Made by a program: the position numbers and the translations under genes. Under the pieces are notes generated by a model. That model did no database searches. It worked only from the letters and a program-made list of their open reading frames with translations, and was not told the origin of the DNA. 64,000 bases of DNA, taken from positions 1 through 64,000 of the forward strand of contig JABCPU010000026.1 of the NCBI GenBank assembly GCA_016800925.1. Direction: 5' to 3'. Each line of letters starts with the position of its first letter. The stretch's first letter is position 1. Shown here in pieces: positions 20,077-33,228 of the stretch. Source of the DNA: Suillus spraguei (Eukaryota; Basidiomycota; Agaricomycetes; Boletales; Suillaceae).

Positions 20077-21486
20077 ATGACGGGCGAGAGAGAGAGCTCC
20101 GTTGCGCCACGCCTAGGTGGGAAGGCTGCGCTGGTGACATTTGTCGCAGTAATTTTTGCTTTTGTTGGGGAGACCCAACTCACACAGGTGATTAGCTTCA
20201 GCCTGGCTACGTTGGATCAATCAACTAGTACTGACTTATATTATCGAATTAGTATGTCCAAATAAAACTGGGTTACCAGCACTCGTTCTTTCTATTGTGA
20301 GCAGATAAATGACTCTGCGGTATGCTGATGCGAACTCAGGGTCCGCAGTTACGTCGCACATTCATCATTTGTGCTCTCCTTGCCATTGCACCTAGGGTAT
20401 CTCCTCCTGACGACGCACCACTCCCCTCGTGCTCTGATATCCGGCTTGTCCAGAATTATCACCGCCCAGTTGACATTACGTGATCCAAGAATCATCCACT
20501 CTTCACCGTTTCCCTGGTCTCGATTTCTGGTCGTGATTTTCGTCATGACTGCCATCTACAGCATACCTGCCCTATTGTGGTTTATTGCTGTTGTATATGC
20601 CCCGTACGTCACTAATTGCTTTTCATACTTCTGATTTCAAGCATCTTGCAGTGTCACTGATATCACAGCCATTTGGAACACTAATGCCTTCTTCGCTTAC
20701 GTCTTCAGTGTCAAGTTACTGAACCTGAAATGGAGTCTTATTCGGATGTGTGCTGTTTGCCTTGCCACTATCGGGGTGCTCACCATCGTATATGGCGACA
20801 GCACACCATCAAATACAATCGCAGCTGTGACTCGCGATATGACCGTTGCCCAGACTTCCGGTCCTTTATTTGGCGACATTATAACTCTTGTTGCATCTGT
20901 CATATACGGTCTGTATCAAGTTCTTTACAAGAAGTATGCAGCACTGCCATCGGACCTAGAGCCAGCGGCAGAGCCTACACAATATACCCATATCCCAGCA
21001 TCAGCAGAACAGGCTGGCGATGGGGAGACAGTATCTTCGCCACTCGCTGCCAGTGATCAAGGCTCATTTTCTCTTCCATTCGGCCTTCATGCGAACTTTC
21101 TCACCGCATGCATCGGCGTGTGCACTTTGTTCGTGCTTTGGATCCCCCTAACTGTGTTACATTATTATGGCATTGAAGAGTTTGCGCTTCCGTCCAACAT
21201 GGTGACATTCGCTGCAATTGCAGGAATCTGTACAACAGGTGTTATATTTAATGCAGGCTTCATGGTGCGTGTGATAAACGCACAATGCCCCCTATCTAAT
21301 CAATATTTTTAGATTTTGTTGGGAGTCTGGGGCCCAATTATTACTTCCGTTGGAAGTTTACTTACAATCGTCCTCACACTCGTCTCTGATCTAATGTTAG
21401 GCTCCGTCGGGTTGACTACTGGGGGGATACTGGGAGCAGGCATGATTGTGGGAGCTTTCGCGGTGCTTGCTTATGATATGTTCTAG
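20077..21486 (+). CDS. DMT-superfamily membrane transporter (SLC35F/EamA type)
   Basis: Exons 20077-20187, 20253-20296, 20349-20603, 20652-21264 and 21313-21486 join in phase to 398 residues. About ten hydrophobic segments are visible, from ALVTFVAVIFAFVGETQLTQ near the start through IYGLYQVLYKKYAALPSD in the middle to GLTTGGILGAGMIVGAFAVL at the end. The ILLGVWGPIITSVGSLLTIV stretch and the loop after the YGLYQVLYKKY helix match fungal YML018C/THI74-like and SLC35F transporters as I remember them. It likely sits in the vacuolar or another endomembrane; the substrate is unknown. The start is the first ATG of the frame, followed by a short hydrophilic N-terminus. Confidence 0.8.
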
Positions 21487-22093
21487 AGTTGGTAGTAGGT
21501 TGGTTGGTCATAAATCTTAGAGTTGTCCCTATGCACTCAAATTGGAGGTCGTCCGCCGTGTTCTGTATGGAAGGATATATACAACCCGCCGATACATTGT
21601 ACTACTAAGTAGCCAGATGCGATGTGACAACTTCTGATAACCACAGCTAGCATTTTCAGCTGCAATGTCATTATATAGCACAAACACAAAAGAAAATATA
21701 CGACATCTTAAATAGACTCAAAAGGAGAAAGCTGAAAGGAGCGAAAAAATGCGAAACAGGAGAAAAGGCAGGGAGACAGGGGGGCGAAGTACATAGCTTG
21801 TGCTTTGGACAGAAGGGGTGTGCTTGCGTGAGGCAAATTGCTCGGATATCAAGGTGAACAGATCAGGACTAGACGGAATGAGGTAGAAGTAGGGGTAGTA
21901 TGATGTTTGTAGTGTGAGAGGGTCAGGCATAGGCCCCGGATATCTCAACAAGCATCCGCGCCTCAGTACGTAGTGACACCAAAAGATATACAGTGTTCAT
22001 TGACAGGTAACCCACACCTTTGACCTGTGACACTGGTGTACTACGCGTAGCATGTCATGATCACGTTGCAGTCGCCATAAGACTAGTGTAAGG
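21487..22093. other. Intergenic between convergent genes
   Basis: 3' ends of the plus-strand transporter and the minus-strand phosphatase. No frame or RNA feature is supported. The phosphatase could extend here if its last exon is spliced again (donor GTGGGT at about 22126), giving an alternative C-terminus. Confidence 0.4.
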
Positions 22094-23708
22094 TCAATGC
22101 GTGATCTTGAATATGAATGAGACGACCCACCTCTTCCGTTTAGCCTTCGTCATCTCTTTCCGGAGTGCCGGCCCGTCTAAAGGTTTGAGGAGCTCGAAGG
22201 CACACAAAAGGTCCTCTGAGACACTGAAACAATATAAATCAATTGAAATCCCCAGATGCCGACAGACGCAAAAATACCTCATGCAAGCACCATAATTGTC
22301 GAATTCTGGAACATCGCTTCAGTGCTGGACGGATAGAAAGAGAAGAGTTATGCTGACCTCCGCAATAATTTGGAGCACTGAAGACCGTTACAAGCGTCCG
22401 ATCGTTCCAGAACTCATACCCGTCCTCAACTACCATATGAGCCCTGCATATCAGGTCCATGTCATACCGTACCAGGAAGTCATTGATAATGCCTTTCCCG
22501 AAACAGTAGCTTACCCCCCTCTCGTTATCCTCCCAATCCAATGCCGTATCAGAAGGATCGGACCATAGCAAATCGTTTAGTAGCCCATAGTCCGGCACGT
22601 CGGTAGGTCTTTGTATGCGTTTAATATCTTCCATGGAGTGAAGTGAAGGTGATAAACCGCCGTGCACGCAGAATATCTTGGAAGCGACAATAGCTGCAAT
22701 GGGCAGGCAATTGAAGACATCTACGAACGTCTTCCATGTCTTTATGTTACATCGTCTTTTGCACTCGTCGTAGAAACCGTACACTGGAAAATATCAGAAT
22801 ACCATCACCAAACGGAAGGCGCCAGGTAACTGACCTCTTGTGACATTTGCACATTCATGATTACCACGTAAGAGGAAGAAGTTCTCTGGGTACTTTATCT
22901 TGTAGCACAAGAGCAGTAAGATTGTCTCCAAACTCTGTTTCCCGCGATCGACATAGTCACCCAGGAATAGGTAGTTGGCAGCTGGAGGGAAACCGCACAT
23001 CTCGAAAAGGCGAATGAGATCTGAATATTGTCCATGCACGTCGCCGACAATCTTCACTGGTGGTGACAACTCGATGAGAGTTGGTTGGCTGAGGAACACC
23101 TCCCGCGCTGCTTGGCAAATAGCAGCAATCTCTGTGTTTTTAAGACACAGAGATTTGCTAACTTTACCAGTATAGCCCACGTCAAGAAGCCGTTGAATCA
23201 TACCGTCGATGTCGAACTGTCCGACCTTTCCTCCTGCAGAGTCACTCAAGGGAAAACTACTAGCCGCTGAACCCGGCGTGAAGGATGACGATGGGATAGA
23301 AGTTGAGAGGATTGTCTGTGTGAGTGGAATGTCGAGAGGAGCGGGAGAGGGTCTCGTTGATAAAGCCGAAGCTTGTGGCGTCGAAGTTGGCGCGAGTAGG
23401 GAAGGAGTAGAAAGGTTGTTCGGGGAAGAACTGAGTATAGTCGGTGAAGCACCTGGTGAACCTGGTGGTCTTGAGCTGCTTCCGTTGGACTCTCCGGAAC
23501 TTGGTACGTTAAGAGAGGGTGCGCTATTTCGGACTGCATCATACTCGTGGGCGACACTTTGGGAGTGGTTTGGATGACTCCCCGTTGCACGAGACAAACT
23601 GCCATGGGGCATTTGACCATTCAATTCTTCTATAGAGTCATCATGCACAGGATCCACATCCTTCTCCTTTCCTCCTTTCTTTGTCTTTTTAGATTGTTGT
23701 TGGCCCAT
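22094..23708 (-). CDS. PPZ1: PPZ-type Ser/Thr protein phosphatase
   Basis: Exons 23708-22835, 22783-22358, 22305-22278 and 22223-22094 give 485 residues. The N-terminus [13 protein letters not shown] has a myristoylation-type Gly2 and a basic patch, followed by about 140 Ser/Pro-rich residues, the hallmark of PPZ rather than plain PP1. The catalytic domain carries the metal and active-site motifs GDVHGQ, GDYVDRG, RGNHE and SAPNYCGEFDN. Fungal PPZ enzymes act in salt and K+ homeostasis, cell-wall integrity and cell cycle and are inhibited by HAL3-type partners (family knowledge). Exon 3 is only 28 nt. The C-terminal tail after KAKRKR is model-dependent, since a further splice is possible. Confidence 0.9.
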
Positions 23709-24122
23709 TGGTGGTGAGACCTGTGACTCGCGTGAGGACGAGCCTGGCTGTGTTGCTGAGGACCGGGAGCGCGACCTTGAAGTTAACTTGGAAGTTAAGA
23801 CGGAAAGAAGTGATGGAGCCAGCTTGTAAAGTGAAATAAGACGAGAACTAAATTGAGCCGAGTCCTCTCCAACGAGGACCAGTCAATCGCCCAAGCGACA
23901 ACTCGCACAGCTGTCCTTATTTGTTCCATTGTTTACTTCCTGTTCCGTCAAAGCGCTTACTTACTATCGTACTATTTAGCACAATCCTGTGCTTTACCAC
24001 TCAGATGTTCTAAAACGAGTGCTTGTCATAATGCAGCAATGAATTTTTTCACGCGGGCATAGCGCAGTGGGTAGTAGAAATGATGCAATGTCAACAACGT
24101 AAATAGAATCTCGATGGTACTC
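23709..24122. other. Intergenic, upstream of the phosphatase
   Basis: Lies between the phosphatase start and the end of the RPS11 gene, both minus-strand. It must hold the phosphatase promoter, and bases just upstream of 23708 are rich in GTCACAGG/CTTCC words. No further gene is seen. Confidence 0.35.
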
Positions 24123-24872
24123 TCAGAACTTGCCAAAGGCCTTGGCTGCTGCCTTGCTCTTCGACACGCGCAGGACGTTGAATCGTACCGTTTTCGATAG
24201 TGGCCGACATTGCCCTACGCTGCAATCAATTTTGAGTAGCGACGACTAAGGGAACACTAACCGACAGTGACAGTATCACCGACCTCTACACGGAAAGCGG
24301 GCGATACATGGACGGCCATGTTCTTGTGTCTCTTCTCGTAACGGTCTATCAGATAAAGATAAGCGTGAATGAACCATCAGCTTGTCTCCTGACGTACTGT
24401 ATTTAGGAATGTAGTGGAGGTAATCCCTGCGGATCACAATTGTCCGCGTCATCTTGGTTGAAACAACCTTGCCGGTCAAGATACGACCACGAATCGAGAC
24501 GTTGCCAGTGAAGGGGCACTTCTTGTCTGGGAAAAAACATGATGATGAACCATCCAAACTAACGACATGCAACAAGAATAGGGATGTACCGATGTAAGTG
24601 CCTTGGATAGCTTCCGCGGGGGTCTTGAATCCAAGACCAACATCCTTGTACCACCGCTTTTCCTTGGTCGCAACCTTCTTGCCACCTTTACCACAGCGAT
24701 CGCAATCACATAAGTTCCTGCTCCGATTTTACGGGTTAAAAGTCTCATACCGCGGGCTTTGGCGTTTTGGAATAAATGCTGTTTCTGGTACGCCTTCTCG
24801 ATCTGAAAATGATAAAGAGTCAAGCAAGGTGGGCGGATTCAGCAAAGCAGTAGCTCGTACCTGGTCAGCCAT
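24123..24872 (-). CDS. RPS11: 40S ribosomal protein S11 (uS17)
   Basis: Six exons (24872-24861, 24802-24751, 24685-24590, 24526-24398, 24345-24262, 24214-24123) join in phase to 154 residues, the usual length. The first exon is only MADQ, typical of intron-rich ribosomal protein genes. Recognisable blocks are [78 protein letters not shown] and [15 protein letters not shown]. It binds 18S rRNA in the small subunit. It is divergently placed to DNA ligase across an 800-bp region. Confidence 0.96.
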
Positions 24873-25673
24873 GGTGAATGATTAGGACGATGAGGAGGTC
24901 AATTTCCGGCTCTGTGCTTGCTTGCGTGGGAAAGAAGCCACAGAATCAAAACTGTACAGATTCCGGCATTTGCCATTGATATTTCTCACCACTTCAGTCA
25001 CTATAATGTTTTACACGATTCACTTTGATCTACAATTCATCCTAATTCATAGTGTGATTTTTACTATGAAGTCTGAGATGTACCATGTGCATGAAAATTG
25101 ATAGAGGAATGAGAACATAGCCAAAATCACGTGAGCCGAGTCTAGATAAGTCTGGAGTCTGCCGCAGTGTCTCGAGAGTCTGGGCCTACAGAGATGTTCG
25201 ATCTCAAACCGCATGTGCACCGACGGACATAATATGACGAGGCCGGTTAGTTTCTACTTACCGGATCTCGATCTGGCCTAGGTCTGCTGTTTAACTGGCG
25301 CAGTGGCAGGAGTCCTGGCTCGACATAGTGCTTCGGTCCTCGACAGCCGCTCCCACTATGGAGTTTTAGCCTTGGATTTTCCTTGCAGTCCGTACGAAAG
25401 TTCACTGGTTAATTTAATTTTACAACTAGCGATTTTATCTCTTGATATAATTCGAGGTGTAATTGACTTCGCGGAATACTTGGGGGGGCATAAGCCAGTT
25501 CACACGGGTAAACGCGACGCGTTTAAGTAACACGCGTCTATGTCTGTCACGCGTGCATTCTATCGCGTCGCAGCTCACACAAGATTTATGGGAAGACAAC
25601 AAACACTCGGTACGTAGCGTGGGGTTTTCCTCTTTTTGACCACCTACCACTTTTTCCAGGTAAATTCTTTGAA
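24873..25673. promoter_or_regulatory. Divergent promoter region between RPS11 and DNA ligase
   Basis: An 801-bp intergenic region serving RPS11 (leftward) and the ligase (rightward). Apart from the MCB cluster near the ligase, no frame or RNA gene is supported. Confidence 0.5.
25517..25554. promoter_or_regulatory. Cluster of three MCB (ACGCGT) boxes
   Basis: Exact ACGCGT at 25517-25522, 25532-25537 and 25549-25554, spaced 15 and 17 bases, 120-157 bases before the ligase ATG. In yeasts this is the site for the MBF (Mbp1-Swi6) factor that drives G1/S genes, including the CDC9 ligase. The function here is inferred from motif and position. Confidence 0.75.
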
Positions 25674-28600
25674 ATGCCAAAGAACAACAAACCGGCGCCG
25701 CCACAGCAATCGAACCTGGCTGAAATGTGGGGAGGGAAGAAGCGCAAGCCCGACACGAATGAGGGGAATGTGAAAGAAGAAGAAGTCGTTAACGGGAAGG
25801 CGGACGAGTTGAAGGCGGATGTGTCAGTGAAGTCTGAAATCAGTGAGAATTTGGGACTATCTGAACTGTGGAGTTTAACCTCGCGGGCTCTTAGTATCAC
25901 CTGTCTCAAATGGCAAACAGCCAACAAAAATGTAGACAGAATGGAAGTTGACGAACCACCAGCATGTGAGTGCTCCTCCGCTCTGCACAGCTGACAGGTT
26001 ATAACGATGAACAGCGCCGGCTAAGTCCAAAACAAAACGGAAGGATGTCACGTCGCCAAAACTCGCTGGTAAGTGCCGCCCAGCCTTGAAAGTTGAAGCT
26101 AGACTCAACTACGCTCCAGCGTCACCTGGGCCTTCAAAGTCTAAACGGAGACGTGTGGTCAAGTCAGATGACGAGGACTCCACAACCACTGCACTAGCTC
26201 TCACCAGTCTAAATGGGCGTTCCTCGCCACGGCCTTCATCCAAAAGTAAAGGGAAAGCCAAAGCAGTCCCGCATTCTGAGCCTGTAGAAAGGCAACTAGC
26301 CGAGTCCTCAGCAAGTGCCGACGGTGGCGAGGATGAGATTCCTGACGAAAGTGAGCTGGAGGATGATGACGAGGATACGGCAACACAAACGTACGTATAA
26401 CTACTCTAGTGGGACTTCAGAAGGACTAAGTGATTTGGATACACAGCGCCGAAGAAGTATTATCCCGAGCCGCAGAGGTAGACGTCAAGGGCGGGTGGAA
26501 AATCGGAGACCCGTACGTCGTGCTACAATACAATGTCTGACGTTTTCCTTACAGAGTGACTTGGTAGAGTGCCCTACGCTGCATTGACAAAAACCTTCTC
26601 ACTTATCGAAGCCACCACCAAGAGGCTCGAAAAGACCGCTCTCCTCACCTCATTCTTCCTTCTCGTCATCCAACGCAGCAAGAAGGATGATCCCAACTCC
26701 CTCCTGCAGTCTGTATACCTGTGCATAAACCGCGTAAGATTTCTCTATTCAGTTATTCTCATTTCTATGTACTGAGAAGCGTAGCTAAGCCCAGATTATG
26801 TCGGTGTCGAACTGGGTATCGGCGAGAGCCTGCTCATCAAAGCTATCAGCGAGTCTACAGGACGAAGTCTTGCAACAGTTAAAGCAGACCTCAAGAAAGA
26901 AGGCGATCTTGGGCTCGTGGCAATGGTGCTCTGCTATTGCTTGCCCTATCCCTGACCACATGAGCTTACCTCATTAGTAGAACTCTAAAAACAGTCAGAA
27001 GACGCTCTTCAAACCTAAGGCCCTTACAGTTCCTTTTGTCTTCTCAAACCTACGGGAGATCGCGCTGTCGTCCGGACATTCGGTTTGTTCTTCATGCTTG
27101 TACAAGTTCTCAAAGACTTAACACCATTTTACCTCGCCACAGTCCCAGGCAAAGAAGGTATCGATAATCACAAAGCTCCTCGCTGCATGCCAGGACTTCG
27201 AGGCGAAATACATTGTACGCAGTTTGGAAGGCAAGCTCCGGATCGGTAATGCTGAGCGGACGGTTCTCGTGGCTCTCGCACATGCTGTCGTTCTAGCTAA
27301 AGAACATGGTATGTTTCTTTCAAGCCTCGCTAATGAAGCTAATTCATCGTCTGTACAAGCCGGAAAGCGGTGGAGCGAAGAGAAACTGGCGTCTCGCCTT
27401 GAAGAGGGCGCTAGTATCATGAAATCGGTATACAGGTCGGTCTGCCTCGCCTCGCCTACTTGCGTTCATTAACACGCCTTCCAGCGAGCTCCCCACGTAC
27501 GAACTGGTGATCCCCGCGCTACTCACGCATGGCCTATCGGGCTTGCGCACCCATTGCAAGCTTACCCCGGGCGTTCCACTCAAGCCAATGCTCGCCAAAC
27601 CAACAAAAGCGATCGGCGAAGTACTCGACCGTTTCGAGGGGCGGCGATTCACGTGTGAGTACAAGTACGATGGAGAGCGCGCCCAGGTACACATGCTGGA
27701 GGATGGCAGCGTCAGCGTCTTTAGTAGAAATTCAGAGGATATGAAGGCCAAGTACCCAGATTTGGTGGAGCAGCTGCCGAGGGTGGGTGGTGATCTTTAT
27801 AGACTTGGCTGTGCAGATTTGGCTGATGGAAAAATAGTGCATCATGGAGAAGACAAAGTCTTTCGTGCTTGATGCCGAGGCCGTTGCGATTGACAAGACC
27901 TCGGGCAAGCTTATGCCCTTCCAAGAGCTGAGCAAACGAAAGCGCAAGGATGTAAAAGTTGAGGACATCCAGGTCAAAGTCTGCCTTTTCGCATTCGACC
28001 TTATTTATCTCAATGGCGAGGTTTGTTACACATCTTTAACGACATTAGGGTGTCGCACTGATTGACGTACGAGTAGCCACTTCTCCAAAAATCACTCAGC
28101 GAGCGTCGAGAGTTGTTGAGGGAGCACTTCCGGATCGTGCCCGGAGAGTTCGATTTTGCAAAGTCTTCAGACGGATCGACCACAGATGAGATCCAGACAT
28201 TCCTCGAAGAGAGTGTGAAGGACGGCTGCGAAGGACTCATGGTCAAGATGCTTGAGTCAGACGCGAGTTACTATGAACCCAGCCGGCGTAGCGTCAACTG
28301 GCTCAAGGTACTTTCAACCTTTATCCCCGTCGAAATTCACTGATATCCATCAACCTGCACAGCTCAAGAAAGACTATCTTGCTGGTGTTGGTGATTCTCT
28401 GGACCTCGTTGTCGTTGGCGGGTACTACGGCAAAGGCAAGCGCACGAATGTTTACGGAGCTTTCCTCCTAGCTTGTTTCGACGCCGACGCCGAAGAGTAT
28501 CAGACGATCTGCAAAATTGGCACCGGGTTCAGCGAGGAGATGCTGCAGACGCATTGGGACACTCTACGACCACTCGAGATCACAAAGCCACGTGGGGACA

Positions 28601-28951
28601 TCAAACCTGGTAGTGCAAAGCCTGACGTGTGGTTTGAGCCAAAGATCGTGTGGGAGGTGCTTGCAGCGGATCTGAGTTTGAGCCCGGTGTACACGGCGGC
28701 ACAGGGCTTGGTAGAGGAACGCGGGATCTCATTGCGCTTTCCGAGATTCATCCGAATACGCGATGACAAATCGGCAGATGATGCCACTGGACCTGAGCAA
28801 GTGAGTGTTTCGCTGCATAGTGAGACTCGATGAGATAGCAGGTACTCATACAATTGTATGGCAGATCTCTGAGATGTATGAACGACAGGCACTCGCACAG
28901 AGCAAGGGCGGGAAGAAAAGTAAAGGTGATGGAGATGACGGATTTTGGTGA
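25674..28951 (+). CDS. CDC9: DNA ligase I (ATP-dependent, replicative)
   Basis: Fourteen exons (25674-25965, 26015-26068, 26084-26390, 26447-26512, 26568-26733, 26785-26925, 26981-27082, 27143-27308, 27360-27435, 27485-27782, 27853-28020, 28077-28307, 28363-28800, 28865-28951) close in phase to about 863 residues. It seals nicks, including those between Okazaki fragments. Near the N-terminus QQSNLAEMW resembles a PCNA-binding box, followed by a charged, disordered region. The DNA-binding domain ([20 protein letters not shown]) is followed by the adenylation domain with nucleotidyl lysine motif [39 protein letters not shown] and WLKLKKDYL, and the OB fold ends with [15 protein letters not shown]. 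The exact acceptor of exon 11 could shift by one codon. Confidence 0.94.
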
Positions 28952-29029
28952 AAATAACGTATCAGTATCTAGATGTTGTTGGCTTCAGACCTCGGTTAGT
29001 CAAAGGTGCAGCGTATTCCAGAAAGATTA

Positions 29030-29628
29030 TTATTTTGCGTCCGCAACCTTCTTTGCTTCTGCTCGTGACTCTTCGATGGCTTGGGTGACTGGACCCTTGT
29101 CAAGACCGAACTTCTTCTCACGGCCACCATAATACCAGTAGTTTACAAAGCGGGCTTCCTGGATTGACTGCGCTGTCGCATTTGTCAAGTGACAAGCAAA
29201 GAGCAGGTAATTCCGGGGTTGTACTTTCCAGGCTATAACGCAAAGTCAGCTACATGCTTTATAAGATTGTCACAGAACGCACCGAAGCGCATGAAAACCA
29301 TTCTAGGTGCGTGGGTCAGCAGGTAGTGCCTGCGTGAGTGTGAGATGGGACGTACGAATAGGCAGCAAGTGCAGTGGTCATAGAACCTGAGATGACCTCC
29401 TCATCTTTGCTAAGGTCAGCGAGGGCAGCGAGGGGAAGACCCCAGTTTGCGACCTGAAATGAGTGAGTTATACAACTTATAAAGGTTGAAATAACTGACT
29501 GGTCCCCAGAAGTGTGTACCTGTGAAGAGTATGATGAGATAGCAAATAATGATTAATAAAAAAAACATACTGAAGAAGTACTCGCGAGCAGCAGGAGATC
29601 TGAGCCATGTAAAGAACGTCGATGCCAT
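29030..29628 (-). CDS. MPC1: Mitochondrial pyruvate carrier subunit MPC1
   Basis: Five exons (29628-29571, 29519-29500, 29453-29356, 29302-29283, 29232-29030) give 132 residues. The family signature [20 protein letters not shown] is assembled across three exons, then [40 protein letters not shown] and a fungal C-terminal extension rich in Lys/Glu. It partners MPC2-type subunits in the inner membrane to bring pyruvate to the matrix. Exons 2 and 4 are 20 nt each. An upstream in-frame extension exists, but the ATG at 29628 gives the usual MPC1 start. Confidence 0.93.
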
Positions 29629-29891
29629 AGTATGACTTGAGCGTTTGCGGAGAGAAACTCGGAAGCACAAGAGGTAGTATAAAAATACTCACGTGATCTA
29701 TGGGACCGAAAGCGGACCGAAGTGATGAACTCTAATATTGAGCGCTCCTACTGCAGTAAAACGCCCAAATTCTCCGCGGCCTAGAATGGGAATCCTCATG
29801 TCTGCTATCCTTAACTAACACGAGGCCATCGACTACAAGGCGTATCAAACTCTAGCACGATCATCTTTCCTATCTCTTTCCCTGACTACCA

Positions 29892-31294
29892 ATGCATTCA
29901 GCTTACCCAAAAGCTAACTTCCCTTACTATGGTCAGCCATACCATACGTACTACCCTCCTGGCTATCAACAGCAACAGCAGCAGCAGCAGCAGCGACAAC
30001 CGTTTCCTGCATCCGATCCATACAATTCTCCACCATGGCCTCGCGAAAACTACCAGACCGCTCAATATTCACAAGGTCATCTAGACCCAAACACACCATT
30101 CATCCCGCCAAGTTCTGAGCCGGTCCCGCACCCACCACGAGTCAAGCGCGCTAGTACAACCCGTCAAAAACCGTCGTATAATCCAGAGAAGGCCCAACTC
30201 AAGTCCGCAATGAAGAAGAACGGTGGCCTTCGCCGCTCAGAGACCATTAGCGCCGCCCCACCCCCTCTCGAGCGTACTAGAACTTCTTCCAGTGCACGCC
30301 AACGCCTCGTGCCCATGACACGCACGCCAGGCATGAATTCTAATCCCTCCTATCTTCCAGGCAAGTCACAAATCATTCTATTATCGTCACTCCCACGCCA
30401 TATGTTGTTATAGAACACTTGTTTGTCTCCTTTCACGGCGCAAACGAACTCCGCATGGGCAATGTCGCCTTCCAAGATACCATGGAAGAGATAAAGGAGA
30501 ATATCATACCTATGTGGCCCCACGGCGTATCCACAGCAATTCCCGTTCATCACGCATTTCGCATCCTGTTTAACAGGAATCCCTGGACTGCCAGTGGGAC
30601 CGAGGGCGTCATGTGAGCCCAATCATCCAATCATTAATCCTGTATCACGTGTTGATCAAAACTAGCGCACAAAAAATGATATGTGAACTCTTCACCTGCC
30701 TCGCACACAACGGCTATCAGTACCGTACCTCTCTCAGTACAGGCTATCCCGTATGTTTTTAATTAACCCGAGCGTCATACAAGCATAATTAACCATGTGT
30801 TTAGTATCCTCAGCTAGTATTTCAAGATAGCGGCCCTGATGAACACTGTGACTTCTTTGCCGCGCACATCTCGCGCTCAGGACACAGGCTGACCCTGGTC
30901 CGCCCCCCGCGCCGTGTCGGCGAGCAGATTGGTCCTCGTCTCCGTGCTGCATGGCCATTTAAAATTGCTGGAGACCGAACAAGTGAAGACGAGATCTACA
31001 CAATTGAGCTTAAAAGGACTGCAATTGGATGTCCGTCTCCTCTGCACATCAATTTTTCCTTACTGACGTGCTCTTATACTAGCCTCTGATATAAGCAAAG
31101 ACGTTTTTGCAGCATCTGCACTAAAGGAAATCAGTACGATGGGCTACAAGCTTGAAGCCACCGTTCCCCTTGCGCGTACAGGGATGCTTGGGTTTGGGAA
31201 TAAGAGGGAGATCTGGATATTTCGCGGGACGAGGATGCGTTCGCGTGCTAATTCGCGTGCCGGTTCACGTGCTGGCCAGAATGTTGATCACTAA
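29892..31294 (+). CDS. Uncharacterised protein with polyQ N-terminus
   Basis: Exons 29892-30360, 30414-30612, 30666-30750, 30805-31030 and 31083-31294 join in phase to 396 residues. The N-terminal 150 residues are disordered: Tyr/Pro-rich, then nine consecutive Gln coded mostly by CAG/CAA, then Ser/Arg-rich with QLKSAMKKNGGLRR. The C-terminal half looks folded (EHLFVSFHGANELRMGNVAF, MICELFTCLAHNGYQYRTSL, FFAAHISRSGHRLTLVRPP, GYKLEATVPLARTGMLGFGN) and ends in repeats of SRAGSRAG. The first intron begins GCAAGT, so it is a likely GC-AG intron. I do not recognise the family; it looks like a conserved mushroom protein. It shares a 263-bp divergent promoter with MPC1. Confidence 0.75.
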
Positions 31295-31874
31295 GAGGCC
31301 AAATACGCTAAGGAACGACGAAGTTCATTTGTGACGGTCCACATACCCACTACCCCAACGACGAGGTGTAACGATCAGAAGACGAGACGACATGCTCATG
31401 ATGTACGACTATCGTATGTATTTATAGTTCTAATCCTGCTCATCTGTACAGCACGGTATATATGTAGATTGTACTGTTACGCAGATAGTGTATCCTTTCA
31501 CATACATGCTATTACTACTATGTACGGATACAGTGCTATTCAATTATAGGACCTTCTCTACGGTGCGCGCTGCAAATGGCAAGGTGGAAAACAAGTACTG
31601 TTGCCCGATCTGAAATCTAGAAACTCACAACTAGTAATATTTTGCAGGAATTCAAAGCACAAGCCAATTGCGCGCATATCAGAGAGCAAGGTCAGAAATT
31701 TACAACGTGAAACCCCAGTTCAAAGTTATCGACCCATGCACTAGTCACACCTTTAATATCAATATCAACCATCCCTTCTGGTACATTCCAAGTAAACCAG
31801 AATCTATTATACCAATACAAGCACCGTGACTACATCCACAGATCCATCTAGCGTACAACATGACATTGAATGAA
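31295..31874. other. Intergenic between convergent genes
   Basis: 3' flanks of the polyQ protein and of isopentenyl-diphosphate isomerase. AT-rich, with several TGTATTTA/TATATG words that may serve 3' processing. No frame or RNA gene supported. Confidence 0.4.
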
Positions 31875-32787
<913 letters not shown>

Positions 32788-33228
32788 GGTACGTTGAGCG
32801 AAATATGATCTGAAACTGCGAGTAAGGTGAGATGAGGTGAGGCTACCACGTAGTGTGTACACACCAAAGTTTACGAGTAAATAATAGGTGCGTGAAACGA
32901 TGGACCTTTAACATGCGCTTCGCTTCGGAGAGGTATTATTCGGGTGGAAAATGGCACGATCAAGATTTTGTCTGTTGTGGCCTGATCATAGCTTCCAAAC
33001 GGCAATTGAAAGAGCCGAGTATTGGGCGTCAATTCCAAATCGTACTACATGTAAAAGTGATTTCTACAGTCTCACTCACTGTATACAATACAAGCAGAAT
33101 TAATTACTGAGACTCCTCCGAGCTTCGTCTATGGTCTCCCACTGCTAGGGAGGACAATCTACAAGAACTTTTCGACGTAATCGACTTTACTTTAAAAACG
33201 TTTCGGCCGACGATGGCATTGGGTATTA
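32788..33228. other. Intergenic, promoter side of IDI1 and 3' side of REC8
   Basis: 441 bases between two minus-strand genes. No coding frame is supported and no specific motif is recognised. Confidence 0.4.

Noticed and set aside
24045..24075. GCGGGCATAGCGCAGTGGG, resembling a tRNA D-arm
   Set aside because: No downstream anticodon and T-arm; the sequence runs directly into the 3' flank of RPS11.
25290..25330. tRNA-like words (GGCGCAGTGGCAGGAGT)
   Set aside because: No matching acceptor stem, anticodon arm or GTTCGAATC T-arm at the right spacing.
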